64,000 bases of DNA. Origin: Apirhabdus apintestini (GTDB lineage: Bacteria; Pseudomonadota; Gammaproteobacteria; Enterobacterales; Enterobacteriaceae). Each line of letters starts with the position of its first letter. The stretch's first letter is position 1. This document shows, in pieces, positions 42,129-53,063 of this stretch. The notes under the pieces were generated by a model, which searched no databases, was not told where the DNA came from, and worked only from the letters and a program-made list of their open reading frames with translations. The DNA lies in contig CP138908.1 of NCBI GenBank assembly GCA_033977085.1, forward strand, positions 22,810-86,809. The letters are read 5' to 3'. A program made the translations under genes and the position numbers.

Positions 42129-44174
42129 CTTCTTCCTCCGTTACCGCCGCAAAGCGCAGCAGGGCATTTTTTCCTGTTTCTTCCGCCTGTATCCCCCTCA
42201 GCGCCACCGGCAGCATGTCCTGCAGCGCCAGAAACTCGCGGTTGCGTTCAACCTCGTCCGGGTTGCTGTAGGCTGCGTCTTTCTCAACTTCCTCCCGGAA
42301 CAGGGCCCGCATCTCTTTCCTGTTCATATCGCGGGCCGGATCGGCCAGCTCCAGCACCTGATTGTGAATATAGGGCAGGTACCGGTGCGCCATCGAGTGG
42401 CTTCGGGGGTCGGTTCCGATGCCGTTCAGGGCCGGGTTGGTATTCTGCGGAAAGGTCTTTGCCAGGCTGGCCGGATTAAGACACTGGATAAACGCCGCCT
42501 GATGCTCACCGGTGGATTGAAGACACTCCTCATTCAGGGACGGCACCACGTACAGCTTGGAGGCCACAAAATGCCGGGTGTAGGCCTGCCCGTCGACCAG
42601 GCTTTTCTGGTACGGACTGGCGGCACGCATCGCGCACTGCTGCGCCCGGAAAAATATCACCGTACTGCCGTGATGCCAGTACGGATCCCTTTTCTCCGCA
42701 AGCCCTGTGGACTGGAACGTCAGATCCCGTACCGCCACGCCGAGCCCGGCTGCGGTGGTCAGTGACCAGTCAAATCCCAGCTTGTCACCCAGCGGCCCCC
42801 ATTTCTCGTAGAACACATTATCGAGATCGGCATCCGGCGGGATCTGCGTGATGGTGTCATTGTCGTTGACGTGCCGGTAATGCGTGATGCCGCCCAGAGA
42901 GGCAATCGCCGAGCGGGTGAAGGTCCGCGGCATCCCGTAGGTGTAAAGCACTGGCTGACTGGCTTTCATCTCGGCGGCATACAGCAGCGCCAGCGCGCCG
43001 CCCAGACTGTGACCACAGACAAACAGTTTTTACTACCTTTAGCCAACGATTCTTGGACACCACTTAACTTATCCCCGAACTTCCGTTTCGCCAGCTGATA
43101 GGCATCCAGAAAACCACCGTGAACGCTTCCCGCCCCGGCCAGCTCCGGCAGACAACGCTTCGGCGCAAAGGACAAATCAGTCAGGACATTCAGCAGACTG
43201 TCGGTACCACACCAGGCAACCAGCACGTGAGAGGCACATTCCACCGTAAACAGGCGGGTATCACCTTCACCCATCGTCCCCTCCCCGGTATTCAGGTAGA
43301 GCGGAGGCCGATACCTTTCCCGGAACGGCACATCCACCGCCAGCGTATGAAAATAATTCGGGTATTCCGCAAGCTGCGGTAGGCAGGACAGATCCTGACA
43401 CTTCTGCCGGAAAAAATAATCGATGGTAGGATTATTCGACTCGGCGGCATACACCAGATCGGCCATGATGCCCAGGTTCAGCGCGTTCGCGAGGTCGTAC
43501 TCTTTCGTGTCATGCAGCGGCAGCACCCACGCCCGGAACGGACAGATTTCGATAACGTGACGCAGCTCCAGCGCATCACGCGCGATTTCCGTCCCTTTCA
43601 GGGACCGTCCCGGAGGGAAATGAAACTTCGGCGGCTCCGGCTCAGTCCAGCCCTCGATCTCCGGCAGCCGGTCGCAAAGCTCCCCAATGGTCACATAGTG
43701 ATGGATGTACCCGGCAGCTTCGGCTTTTTCCTGCACGTCTGAGCGCCATTTAGGATCGCGGGTTTCCGGCCGGAACAGGTTGTTACTTACAGGCTGGCTG
43801 TTCGGGTTTCGCCGCAGGCCCAGCGGGCGCTTTTCCATCTCGTCGGCCAGTGGTTGGGCGTCGGTCTTCACGTCAACCGCGATCCAGTACAGGTCGTCGA
43901 AGCGCACCACGCCCTGACCGTCGGTAACGCCCGCCGGAGGATTAGGCGGCGGCGTCGGATTGTAGTCGTAGCCAAATTTCCGCCACATCTCCACATCCTT
44001 TGCTGATGCGAGCGGATGGTACTCCAGCCTCACGTTCAGCCCGGAAACCGGAGTATTGTTCTCATCCACGAACTGGAGTTCAAGCCAGTATTTATGCTGT
44101 TCTCCGCGACACTGAACGGCTTTATATGTAGGTCTGAGACTGGTGACACAGGTATTGTCGCCAATAATTTCCAT
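42112..44174 (-). pseudogene. Class 3 lipase, effector/bacteriocin-like (one frameshift before the active site)
   Basis: About 687 residues when corrected. ATG 44174 follows aaggaatcagc. N-terminal domain MEIIGDNTCVTSLRPTYKAV, then a Pro-rich NPTPPPNPPAGVTDGQG segment like those of type VI secreted lipases. Core: HVLVAWCGTDSLLNVLTDL, then KKLFVCGHSLGGALALLYAA, giving nucleophile elbow GHSLGG, then NDNDTITQIPP with a likely catalytic Asp. A lost A near 43028 (agtaaaaactg) shifts the frame just before GHSLGG. Fits a T6SS Tle-type phospholipase or a plasmid bacteriocin in the cargo slot of a ColE1 plasmid. Confidence 0.78.
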
Positions 44175-44357
44175 GCTGATTCCTTGCACGTTAAAAAGTT
44201 AATCTCAGCATCATACGCCGAACGGAACTTAACCAAAATCAGTACGCTACGAGCTCCAGCGACGGCCCCGGGTACTCCCGCTCTTTCACCAGTTCCTTCT
44301 GGCGCTGCTCATGCACCACCTGCGCACGCGCTGCCGCTTCGTACTCATGCCGCTGGA

Positions 44358-44570
44358 CTACCGGCTCAAACGACTCAGTTGCACGCTCAAGCGCTCCACT
44401 TGCTGACTCAAGCGCGTGACCTGCCCGCTCAGCTGCTCGTTGTCCCGTTGCATAAGACCACACATCGTCCGCAATTCCCCGAAGGCGCTCTCCCACTCGT
44501 CCAGCCTTTGCGAGTAGTCCTGCTGTAGCTGCTCTAATGCGCTCAGCAACTGCGTTTCCAGCTCTGTCAT
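44358..44570 (-). CDS. mobD: MobD/MbeD mobilisation protein
   Basis: 70 residues: MTELETQLLSALEQLQQDYS followed by a long coiled coil ending LSRQ-VERLSVQLSRLSR-like heptads. Matches ColE1 MbeD, and is nested inside the mobA frame as in ColE1. Intact. Confidence 0.88.
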   Translation of the reverse strand: MTELETQLLSALEQLQQDYSQRLDEWESAFGELRTMCGLMQRDNEQLSGQVTRLSQQVERLSVQLSRLSR

Positions 44571-44576
44571 CAGCCC

Positions 44577-45039
44577 TTACTCCTTCACCAGTTTCACCGC
44601 GTTCCGCTTCCCGTTCTCCACCGTCCAGCCCGTTTCGGCTTTCATGCCCTTCGGCAGCACCAGAAAACGTCCGTTGCTGTCCTCCTGATACGTCACGCCC
44701 CACGTCCGGGCGTTCAGTTTCTCCAGCGTAGCGTTCTGCTGCGCGATTTCGTCCAGGTTCGACGCTATCAGCGTGCTCTGCCACCACAGCACGCCCCCGC
44801 ACGTCCCGGCCAGCAGCAGCGAGGTCATGAGCACCGACAGCCACCGGCGCGTTGCCAGACGCATCACGCTCTCCCGGTGTGACTGCATGGCCTCTGTCAT
44901 GCCGTTGCTGTGGTGCCTCAGCGCCTCGCTCAGTTCCCGGTTCCGGGCGGCTATGTCGTCGCTGATTTTCTGCCCGCTTAAGCTCAGTGCCTCGCTGACA
45001 CACTTCCCGAGCCTGTCGAACTCTTGCTTCAGCAATTGC
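44577..45039 (-). pseudogene. mobB: MobB/MbeB mobilisation protein, 5' end cut by IS21
   Basis: LLKQEFDRLGKCVSEALSLS opens at the IS junction with no ATG left. A helical region, one transmembrane helix (SVLMTSLLLAGTCGGVLWW) and C-terminal ARTWGVTYQEDSNGRFLVLP match ColE1 MbeB, which stabilises the relaxosome at the membrane. Only a few N-terminal residues seem lost. Confidence 0.85.
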
Positions 45040-45107
45040 TGTCAACAACGGGTAAAAAGTGATCCACTTACCGTCACCACCAACGGTCTAATATTGATCC
45101 ACCTTGC

Positions 45108-45889
45108 TTACTCAGGATTAGCTTCCGCTATAACCCCGGCCTTTCGTTTCTGCTTCAGTCGATAGCTCTCTCCTTTTATCTGGACTACGTGTGAGTGATG
45201 TAAGATCCGGTCCAGCATTGCCGATGTCAGGGCTGCATCACCCGCGAACGTCTGGTCCCACTGCCCGAACGGCAGGTTAGAGGTCAGGATCATCGCGCTC
45301 TTTTCGTAACGTTTGGCAATGACCTGGAAGAACAGCTTTGCCTCTTCCTGGCTGAACGGCAGATAGCCTATTTCGTCGATGATGAGCAGTTTGGGGGCCA
45401 TGACACCGCGATTGAGTGTCGTTTTGTAACGCCCCTGACGCTGGGAAGTCGACAACTGTAACAGCAGGTCCGCTGCTGTTGTGAAGCGAACCTTGATGCC
45501 CGCCCGTACTGCCTCGTAGCCCATGGCTATCGCCAGATGTGTTTTCCCCACGCCCGAGGGGCCCAGCAACACGATGTTTTCGTTACGTTCGATGAAGCTC
45601 AGGGAACGCAGCGACTGGATTTGCTTCTGAGGTGCGCCGGTGGCGAAGGTGAAGTCGTATTCCTCGAACGTCTTCACCGCCGGGAAGGCTGCCATCCGCG
45701 TGTACATCGCCTGTTTACGCTGATGCCGGGCCAGTTTCTCCTCATGTAGCAGGTGCTCCAGGAAGTCCATATAGCTCCATTCCTGATCCACTGCCTGTTG
45801 CGACAGTGCCGGCGCCGCGCCGATAAGGCTGTCCAGCTGGGCTGTTCAGCAAGCACCATCAGCCGTTGATGTTGTAGTTCGACCATCAT
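45108..45889 (-). pseudogene. istB: IstB, copy E (one frameshift after codon 16)
   Basis: Shares the one-base loss seen in copies A and D. From Met at 45791 (MDQEWSYMDFLEH) the frame is open with Walker A and B motifs. Confidence 0.9.
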
Positions 45890-46908
<1,019 letters not shown>

Positions 46909-46993
46909 AAGCTCCCCTGTATTCAGAGGAGCAGATTAACCCTGGATCAGTTTTCAACCGCTGGGGTGGATCAGTTTTGCACCGTTGGTAACA

Positions 46994-47213
46994 ATGCGCA
47001 GTAAATAGTCAATTTCACTCGCTATGTCTTTTGAAAATAGCTTCTTTTTTGAGCCGTACTCAACCAATTCATTAAAAAAATATGTTCCTGAACCGGTGTG
47101 GTTACACTCCGGTCGTGTCGTGCAATACCAAGGGCAATTTGAGCACACAAAGCGAAGTGGCCAAGTAATTCAGTCGTGTCTGTCGTCATTTTTAATTCCA
47201 TATGTGAATTCAT
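46994..47213 (-). pseudogene. Hypothetical protein of the three-copy family, truncated by IS21
   Basis: MNSHMELKMTTDTTELLGHF, then CAQIALGIARHDRS; a shift near 47100 leads to TYFFNELVEYGSKKKLFSKD and EIDYLLRI, which ends at the IS. The N-terminal pattern aligns with 3707-4201 and 15672-16252. Located just downstream of nuc on the same strand. C-terminus lost. Confidence 0.55.
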
Positions 47214-47226
47214 TTTGTAGAAGGGA

Positions 47227-47793
47227 TTAATAGGTAGATTTCCAGTCATGGCCAACTTGCCATCTGGATTGCCAGTGCTGAAGGTATTCTTTGGCTAACT
47301 CAGGTACTTCGGTGATGAGGATGGCATTCTCTGAATTGGATTTGTTGGCTGCCGAACTGAAGTTATATGACCCCGTTTCAACGTTGGCATCGTCGGTGAT
47401 AATGACTTTGTCATGCATGATTTTGTATTTGCTGACAGTACGCAGCGGGATTTCTGCGTTAACCAGCAAGTTCATTGCTGATTTATTGGCTTTGCATTTG
47501 TCGCAGACGTTTCCTTTCTCATCGATAACCACTCTGACATCCACACCGCGCTTCTTAGCATTAATCAAAGCCTTCACCACCTCGGGCGACGTGAATGAAT
47601 AAGCCATCATTCGGACCGATTTCTTTGACTGGTTAATGGTGTTTAGGACGACCTGTTGCGCTGTGCCTTCCGGTGAGAAGCCAACCTGAATAGAGGGAGC
47701 AGCTAGGGCGTAGGGCGTGATTCCGAGCATCAGTGCGAATGTTAAGCTTTTAAAAGATAGGGAAAGGGTAGACGTTCGGTTTAATTTTTCCAT
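47227..47793 (-). CDS. nuc: Nuc, phospholipase D-superfamily endonuclease
   Basis: 188 residues with a signal peptide (MEKLNRTSTLSLSFKSLTFA, cleaved near ALAAP). The single HKD motif KIMHDKVIITDD followed by ETGSYNFSSAA is typical of the dimeric EDTA-resistant Nuc of IncN and IncL/M plasmids, which is periplasmic. Intact. The last gene of the trb cluster; role in transfer is not essential in known plasmids. Confidence 0.88.
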   Translation of the reverse strand: MEKLNRTSTLSLSFKSLTFALMLGITPYALAAPSIQVGFSPEGTAQQVVLNTINQSKKSVRMMAYSFTSPEVVKALINAKKRGVDVRVVIDEKGNVCDKCKANKSAMNLLVNAEIPLRTVSKYKIMHDKVIITDDANVETGSYNFSSAANKSNSENAILITEVPELAKEYLQHWQSRWQVGHDWKSTY

Positions 47794-47869
47794 AGGGGCT
47801 CCTGATGAGCTTATAAATACAAGCCATCATGTTGAAGTCTGCAATTAGACGTGGGCGTTGATTAAGGGA

Positions 47870-50060
47870 TCAGTGGTCCTGAGACATGAATGCCGTCGAC
47901 TGTTTAGCCAAACGGCGGGCCATTGCATCCGAGACTTTGAGGGGGTTAGGCTGTGTTTTCACCGTAAACCATTTTTTCCGCGTTTATTGATGACATCGCG
48001 GGCAGCTTCAAAGAGGAGTATCCCGCGTTGAGTGGGGCTATAACTAATGTCACAACGGTTATCGAGATCCATCGCGACTTTCATCAGTCTTGCCAAAATC
48101 GGGTCCATGAGCGGCGGTATGGTATGCGTTTGACTGCCGGCGACGATTTCATCCGTTCTTTGCAATACCATGCTGACTTCCATTTCAGACGGCGGCAGTA
48201 GACGGCTCAGGTGCGGATTTTGCGCGATTAAGTCGGCTTCGGTCGGGCTTCCTATATCGATGAAGCGATTGATCCTGAAACCAAGTTTGGACGATAACTT
48301 CTCGTCATCAGGGATATAGATTGCGCTGCTGGGTACCAATGCACTTTTAAACGAGATAAAGCCTTCGCCGGGATTCAGATCTTTTAGCTCATCGAGCGAT
48401 ATCCTATTTTTCTCACGGATATAGGTGGTGTTGGCTTCCTCATAGCTGCTGCTGACGGTGCCAGGTGTTCGTTTCATCTCACCCAGCTCGGCGTAGTAGT
48501 CTTTCCCTGCCGTGGCTTTCGCCAGTTCAAAGGTGTCCTTTTCATCCTGCAATGCCATAAACCACTTCACAAGCATGTTGGCGTTGACGGTTTGGTATTC
48601 CCCTTTGAATTGCGCGATAAATCGCTGAATATCCTGGACTGAAATGACGAGCATCATACCAAGACTACGCATCTGGGCGGCGAGGTCATCCATACCGGGT
48701 GCAAAGTAACTCCCGGAACCATCATGTATATCTGGATAGGGGAACGGGTTAGCGAACTTTTTGGCGATGAGAACGTCTTTACGCTTCCCCTCCAACTGAT
48801 AACCGAGGTCACGCGAAATCACCATGCGTTTAGCGGAAATATATAATTTCCCAGGTTTGCGGATTCACTCTTGGATAATTCGAGGGCAGGGATAAGCACG
48901 ACCAACGTGCGATCGTTATGCAAAACATCTCGGATATCGATGTCGCCAGCATCAGTGGCAAATATGTGGCCGTAGACATCGTTAAACATGGCTAACATGC
49001 GAGAGAATTGCTGAATGAGAAAGCCATGCTGGTCATAAACGCCTTGATCCCACTCCGAAGGTTTGCTCACTAGCTCCATGCGGAAACCGGCCAGATTGTT
49101 GAGGTAGGACTCCAGCGCATTCAAGGCTTCGTCATGCCAACCATTTTGCTTACCTTCAATGTAGAAACCGGCCATTTTTTCAATGGCAGGTGTTTTTGTA
49201 TCATTGATTGAGACAGGCGAATAGTTTCCTTTTTGCACTTGTAATACAGCGCATAGATCAGCCCATAAAGCATCGGTTTCGCTTTATCCTGCCAACCAGC
49301 TTCACTGGCCCCGACTTGGGGAGCAGCGACTCCATCAGTTGAATGATGAATGTGGCCGTCGCATCGCCAAAGAAGTTAATCGAGTTTGATTGTGGACGCG
49401 TTCTGTCATTGCCGAGTAGTTCATCGAAGCGATCACGACCGCCATTGAGGAAGTTAAGCACGTAGTAGTTATCTTCCTGCCCATAGCGTCGCATCAATGA
49501 CCAAATCGCGTAGGCGAGTCTGGTTTCCGCCTTACCATCGGAGAACGTCATACCCCGCCCCATGCAAATGCTGTTGGAGCTGAATGGACAGTAGGGCTTC
49601 TGTCTTCCCCGACCCCGTGGTGGCCAGCAGTTGCAGATGGCGAAGGCAGTCTTCAAGCGTTAGCCAGAGCTCTCGCCCGAGAAAGCGTCGTCTGGCATGA
49701 CCCAGACACATGATGCCGGCTGACTTATCCCACGACAGTCGACGGCGCGTAAATCGAAAAAGGCCCATCGGGCCTTTAAATTCGTATGCGTTTTCCCGCT
49801 CGGTTGACATATCGAGGCCGCCGATATCCTTCGGCATTCGCAACGGCATCCTGAACAGCTGACCGAAGAATGTCAGCAGCCATATGGCGGTTGCAAATAC
49901 TCCCGGAATGAGCACCCGGTACGTAAAAAGTGAGGATCAAGATAACGACAAGCCCAGCCTGAACGGTAACCGGCGCAAGTAAATAATCATCTATCCATGT
50001 TGACTGTGTTGTTTGCCTAACCCTGACCTTATCAACGGGCTGAGTATTATCGGATGACAT
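47870..50060 (-). pseudogene. trbC: TrbC/DotL-type coupling ATPase (several frameshifts)
   Basis: Corrected length about 730 residues, close to R64 TrbC. MSSDNTQPVDKVRVRQTTQS, two N-terminal hydrophobic segments (VQAGLVVILILTFY and FATAIWLLTFFGQLF), then Walker A LLATTGSGKTEALLS. Later blocks DRTLVVLIPALELSKSES and MMLVISVQDIQRFIAQF are typical of DotL/IcmO/TrbC. Frame shifts lie near 49925, 49550, 49260, 48830 and in an A-run near 47970, beyond which the gene ends ...STAFMSQDH at 47870. It links the relaxosome to the type IVB channel. Confidence 0.85.
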
Positions 50061-51041
50061 TATCGGCCCCCTGTATCGGTGCATTCATGAAGTTGGCCAG
50101 CGCGTCATCGCTGGTAAGGGCGTTAAAGGGATATTCCGGCCATCATCAGCGATTAACTGCGGTGTGCCGGGAAGCTGGTAATAATCAAAGGCGCGGTCAT
50201 TAATGCTGATGGCATGTTGGCCATCAGTGCAGCTGTCAGGCGCGGTTTCTTTGCTGGCAGTCGGAGAGAGAGACGTTACCGTCTGCTCTGAAGAGTGATT
50301 GCCACAGCGACGTACGCTTATCGGGTGCGGCACATAAAATAGGGAAACGGCAGCGACCGTGTCCTGCTTGCCAACAAGCGTTACGGGGAAGATAACCACG
50401 TTGTAGTCACGGGTTAGGGCCTCGAGCGTAGGCTCGATTTCTTGGCAGTGAGGACAAAGAGGATCGGAGAAGACATATATCGTCCGTGTGCGACCGCTTG
50501 ATAAATCAATGGTGTAACGACCACTATCCGCTGCCTTTTTAAGACTCGCCGCGCGAATGGCCAACGAGTTATTGCTGCTTTCTTTGATTGCCGGCGCTAA
50601 AGGTGCCGCTGCGGGAGGAGGAACCGCGACGGGAGGCTCTATTTGTGGTGCTTCGAGAGCCGTCGTATTTCTACTAACCTCAGTCGGTGGTTGCGGTGGA
50701 GTTTGTGGTTTCGGATACGTTATGAACGCAGAGAAAGCCATGTAAAGGCAGATGAGAATGATTGGTACACCCAAAAATCTTAGTAAGTCGATGGATATTT
50801 TTCCCATCCGGCGCTGTCGTTCTTCGTGGATTGCCTGCAGCAACTCCGCCGCATTTTCGGGCGTTGATGCACGATAAATCTCCTGTGGTGTTTGTGTTTT
50901 GCTGTCATGCATCAGCACGTTTCCTTGGATGAAAAAGCGGCTTGATGGACCGGGCATGATGAGAAATAACGGCGCAGATGAATTTTGGGCGTAAGCCGAT
51001 AACATCCCGTTTTTATACAAGACGGAGCAGTGGGTATGCAT
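50047..51041 (-). pseudogene. trbB: TrbB, DsbC-like thiol-disulfide protein (frameshifts)
   Basis: An N-terminal cytoplasmic part with IYRASTPENAAELLQAIHEE, one transmembrane helix (LGVPIILICLYMAFSAFI), a Pro-rich linker and a periplasmic thioredoxin-fold domain with FSDPLCPHCQEIEPTLEAL (active site CPHC). Two shifts around 50310-50230 and one near 50135 are needed; the corrected C-terminus SDDALANFMNAPIQG ends at 50047, overlapping trbC. Matches IncI TrbB, which may assist disulfide formation in the transfer channel. Confidence 0.8.
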
Positions 51042-51111
51042 GTTGGAATCCTTTTGGAGAAATGAAAGCTAACTAGAAATGGTGTTAGTAATACGCTCGA
51101 TAACTGTCTCT

Positions 51112-52428
51112 TCAGGAAGGAGAGAAGCGGATATGTTTCTTTGTCTCTGAGTCCGGAGGAGTCGTAGCCGTTAGTGGCACCTGTGCGTTTTGTTGAACTG
51201 CTGTCTGCGTTGGTATTGGCAGGGGCGTTTCGGGTACGTTATGAAGAAAAACCAGATCATCAAATGTGGTGCTGTCTTCTTGGGCTTCGCTACTGGTGTC
51301 AGGTTCGTGGTCATCAATAACCATACCAATGCTGCGTAAATCGCTTTCTAAACCCTGTACAGCGTAAACGGTGAGGTTGTCAGGCGGTGGAATAACCACA
51401 CGCATCTTTTTCGACAGTTTCGATACGAGCGCTTCCCACTGTGCGGCAGCGACTACGCCAGCACCTTCAACAAAGACTTTACTGCGATCCGATGACGACA
51501 GGACATACCATAACGTTCTGTCTAGACCCTTAAGCCAGCGAAACTGACCTGCAGGTAAACGCAAATCCTGAGCATGTAGGGCAGAGAGGGCCGTTCGCGT
51601 TGTGCTGTGGTGTTTAATCCACGCTTTAGCTTGAGGCGTGGCCATAACCTGCTGAAAAGCCTTTTCTGCAATGCTTAACTTTGGATAACCCCGCTTCTTT
51701 CCATGCTCTTTCTGGCGTTTACCGCATGAGCGATTTAATGCGTCTCGCAGCTCGAGAGCGGCAGGTCTGTCATCACAAAGTACCTGTAAGCCAATGATGG
51801 CCACTAATGCACGCTCATGCGCGCTAAAGCTTGATGCGTTGTGCAGCGGCGTCCCGAGTTGAGCATCAAAAGCCCGCTTAGCGCGCTCATGGTCGAGACG
51901 TTGTCCGATCACCAGTTTATGCTCGATGGCAAATTCATCGGGGCGCTGGGCGCTTCGATGCTCTGGCGGATCGACATTGAGTAGCTGCGTTTTAGGATCG
52001 CCATACTGCAATGCGGGAATAATGGCAGGGGAGAACTTGGACATGATTTTGGGCAGCGTATATATATCAATTCTGCGGCGAGTCAGACTCAGTGGATGGT
52101 TTCGAGTCGCGATGAGGCCGTACACCGTGATGGGAAGCATAAAGACATATAAAATGCCGGCAGTCTGGTTCATGACCTCAAGAAACTGGCCAAGACTCAG
52201 TTCTTCCACCCGTTTACTTGCCCAAGCGAGAAGATTCATTTTCTCGGCAACGTAGGTATGTATCGAGGCAAAGTCTGCCAGAGCCCACAGGTAATAAAGC
52301 ATGGCGCAGCAGGCATAGTAGAAAATCGAATGAAAAATGACGATGGCAAACAGTATCAGCGCCAGCGCCATTAGCGTCATGGTCCCCTGATCATTGTTTG
52401 AGGATGGAGTCGGGTGAGCGGCAGACAT
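51112..52428 (-). CDS. trbA: TrbA/DotM (IcmP)-like coupling-complex protein
   Basis: 438 residues, intact. Two N-terminal membrane helices (LMALALILFAIVIFHSIFYY and AGILYVFMLPITVYG), then a cytoplasmic domain with SSFSAHERALVAIIGLQ and EGAGVVAAAQWEAL, as in DotM/IcmP and IncI TrbA, the partner of DotL. A Pro/Thr-rich C-terminal tail is extra. Start ATG 52428 follows ggagactttgtc. Confidence 0.83.
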   Translation of the reverse strand: MSAAHPTPSSNNDQGTMTLMALALILFAIVIFHSIFYYACCAMLYYLWALADFASIHTYVAEKMNLLAWASKRVEELSLGQFLEVMNQTAGILYVFMLPITVYGLIATRNHPLSLTRRRIDIYTLPKIMSKFSPAIIPALQYGDPKTQLLNVDPPEHRSAQRPDEFAIEHKLVIGQRLDHERAKRAFDAQLGTPLHNASSFSAHERALVAIIGLQVLCDDRPAALELRDALNRSCGKRQKEHGKKRGYPKLSIAEKAFQQVMATPQAKAWIKHHSTTRTALSALHAQDLRLPAGQFRWLKGLDRTLWYVLSSSDRSKVFVEGAGVVAAAQWEALVSKLSKKMRVVIPPPDNLTVYAVQGLESDLRSIGMVIDDHEPDTSSEAQEDSTTFDDLVFLHNVPETPLPIPTQTAVQQNAQVPLTATTPPDSETKKHIRFSPS

Positions 52429-52572
52429 GACAAAGTCTCCAATTAAGGTTTCAGGTTGTGAATTCGGGATGTGGTGAGAGTTCGGAACGAGGAGCTGGAT
52501 ATTGACGAAGGGATATTTATTAAAGGGCGGGAAGCGGTAAACTCCCCACCCTTAACTACGTTTCAGCCGTCA

Positions 52573-52668
52573 TCAATCGATGAGCTGGCGGATCAGTTCG
52601 AGAATGGCAATCAGCGCGTTTGCTAGCGCTGCTACTGCTCTCAGAACGATGATTAACAGGTTAACCAT
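52573..52668 (-). CDS. DinQ-like type I toxin peptide (31 aa)
   Basis: MVNLLIIVLRAVAALANALI followed by AILELIRQLID: a single hydrophobic helix flanked by few charges. The second half closely resembles E. coli DinQ (ALIALLELIRFLL), a toxic inner-membrane peptide controlled by antisense RNAs. ggag lies 9 bases before ATG 52668. It lies between exc-like and trbA genes, where R64-type plasmids carry the pnd killer locus, and next to two tandem small-RNA-like repeats. Below usual gene-calling size. Confidence 0.72.
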   Translation of the reverse strand: MVNLLIIVLRAVAALANALIAILELIRQLID

Positions 52669-52761
52669 CCGTTTCTCCAGAATATGGAGTGAGAACCATA
52701 CTGCTTACTCATACACTGCCTGTCGCAGTATTTGCTCATTTGTTAGATAAAGTTTGCCTCA

Positions 52762-52829
52762 CTCCGGCCAGAGCTACCAACTCAGTGCTGGAATAATAAA
52801 AAGCCGACCTCACCAGTCGGTTTTTTACG
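52762..52829 (+). ncRNA. Putative antisense small RNA, repeat 1
   Basis: 68-bp unit repeated at 52876-52943 with two mismatches. It ends in a terminator: agccgac-ctcacca-gtcggtt followed by TTTTT. The 5' part gccagagctaccaactcag is constant. E. coli dinQ is accompanied by two similar divergent antisense RNAs, AgrA and AgrB, and this arrangement is the same. The hairpin can also terminate minus-strand transcripts. No long complementarity to the dinQ-like leader outside the repeats was found by eye. Confidence 0.55.
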
Positions 52830-52875
52830 TCTGGATATTGGTGTACAATAAAAGAGTTAGATGTAGAGTGATTTC

Positions 52876-52943
52876 CTCCGGCCAGAGCTACCAACTCAGT
52901 GCTGGAACAGTAAAAAGCCGACCTCACCAGTCGGTTTTTTACG
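52876..52943 (+). ncRNA. Putative antisense small RNA, repeat 2
   Basis: Second copy, 114 bases downstream of the first; differences are confined to the link between the constant 5' part and the terminator (aataat/aacagt). The conservation of both the 5' segment and the terminator favours two RNAs over a random duplication. Confidence 0.55.
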
Positions 52944-53063
52944 CCTGAAGAAAACCAATCTCTGACTCTTCAATGAGATAGAACCTTCTGGTTGTTTGCA
53001 CCAGACAGAAAAAGAGCACCTGAAAAGGTGCCCTTAATGGAGTGGTGGGATGGTGTGAGTTAT

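Larger units (their letters stand above)
44239..45039 (-). pseudogene. mobA: MobA/MbeA relaxase, C-terminal part truncated by IS21
   Basis: The frame runs from the IS edge at 45039 to 44239. It is Ala/Glu/Arg-rich (for example GGEREAERGETGEGVRAD) and ends PGPSLELVAY. In ColE1 the mbeA C-terminus contains mbeB and mbeD in other frames; the same nesting is present here. The N-terminal catalytic domain and bom/nic were lost beyond IS copy E. Confidence 0.8.

Noticed and set aside
42052..42765. A 237-residue plus-strand frame opposite the lipase
   Set aside because: Shadow of the lipase C-terminal region; the lipase frame has motifs and a ribosome-binding site.
52762..52943. Two spaced repeats as a small CRISPR array
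   Set aside because: Only two 68-bp units, each containing a terminator, with no cas genes; an antisense RNA pair is the better reading.
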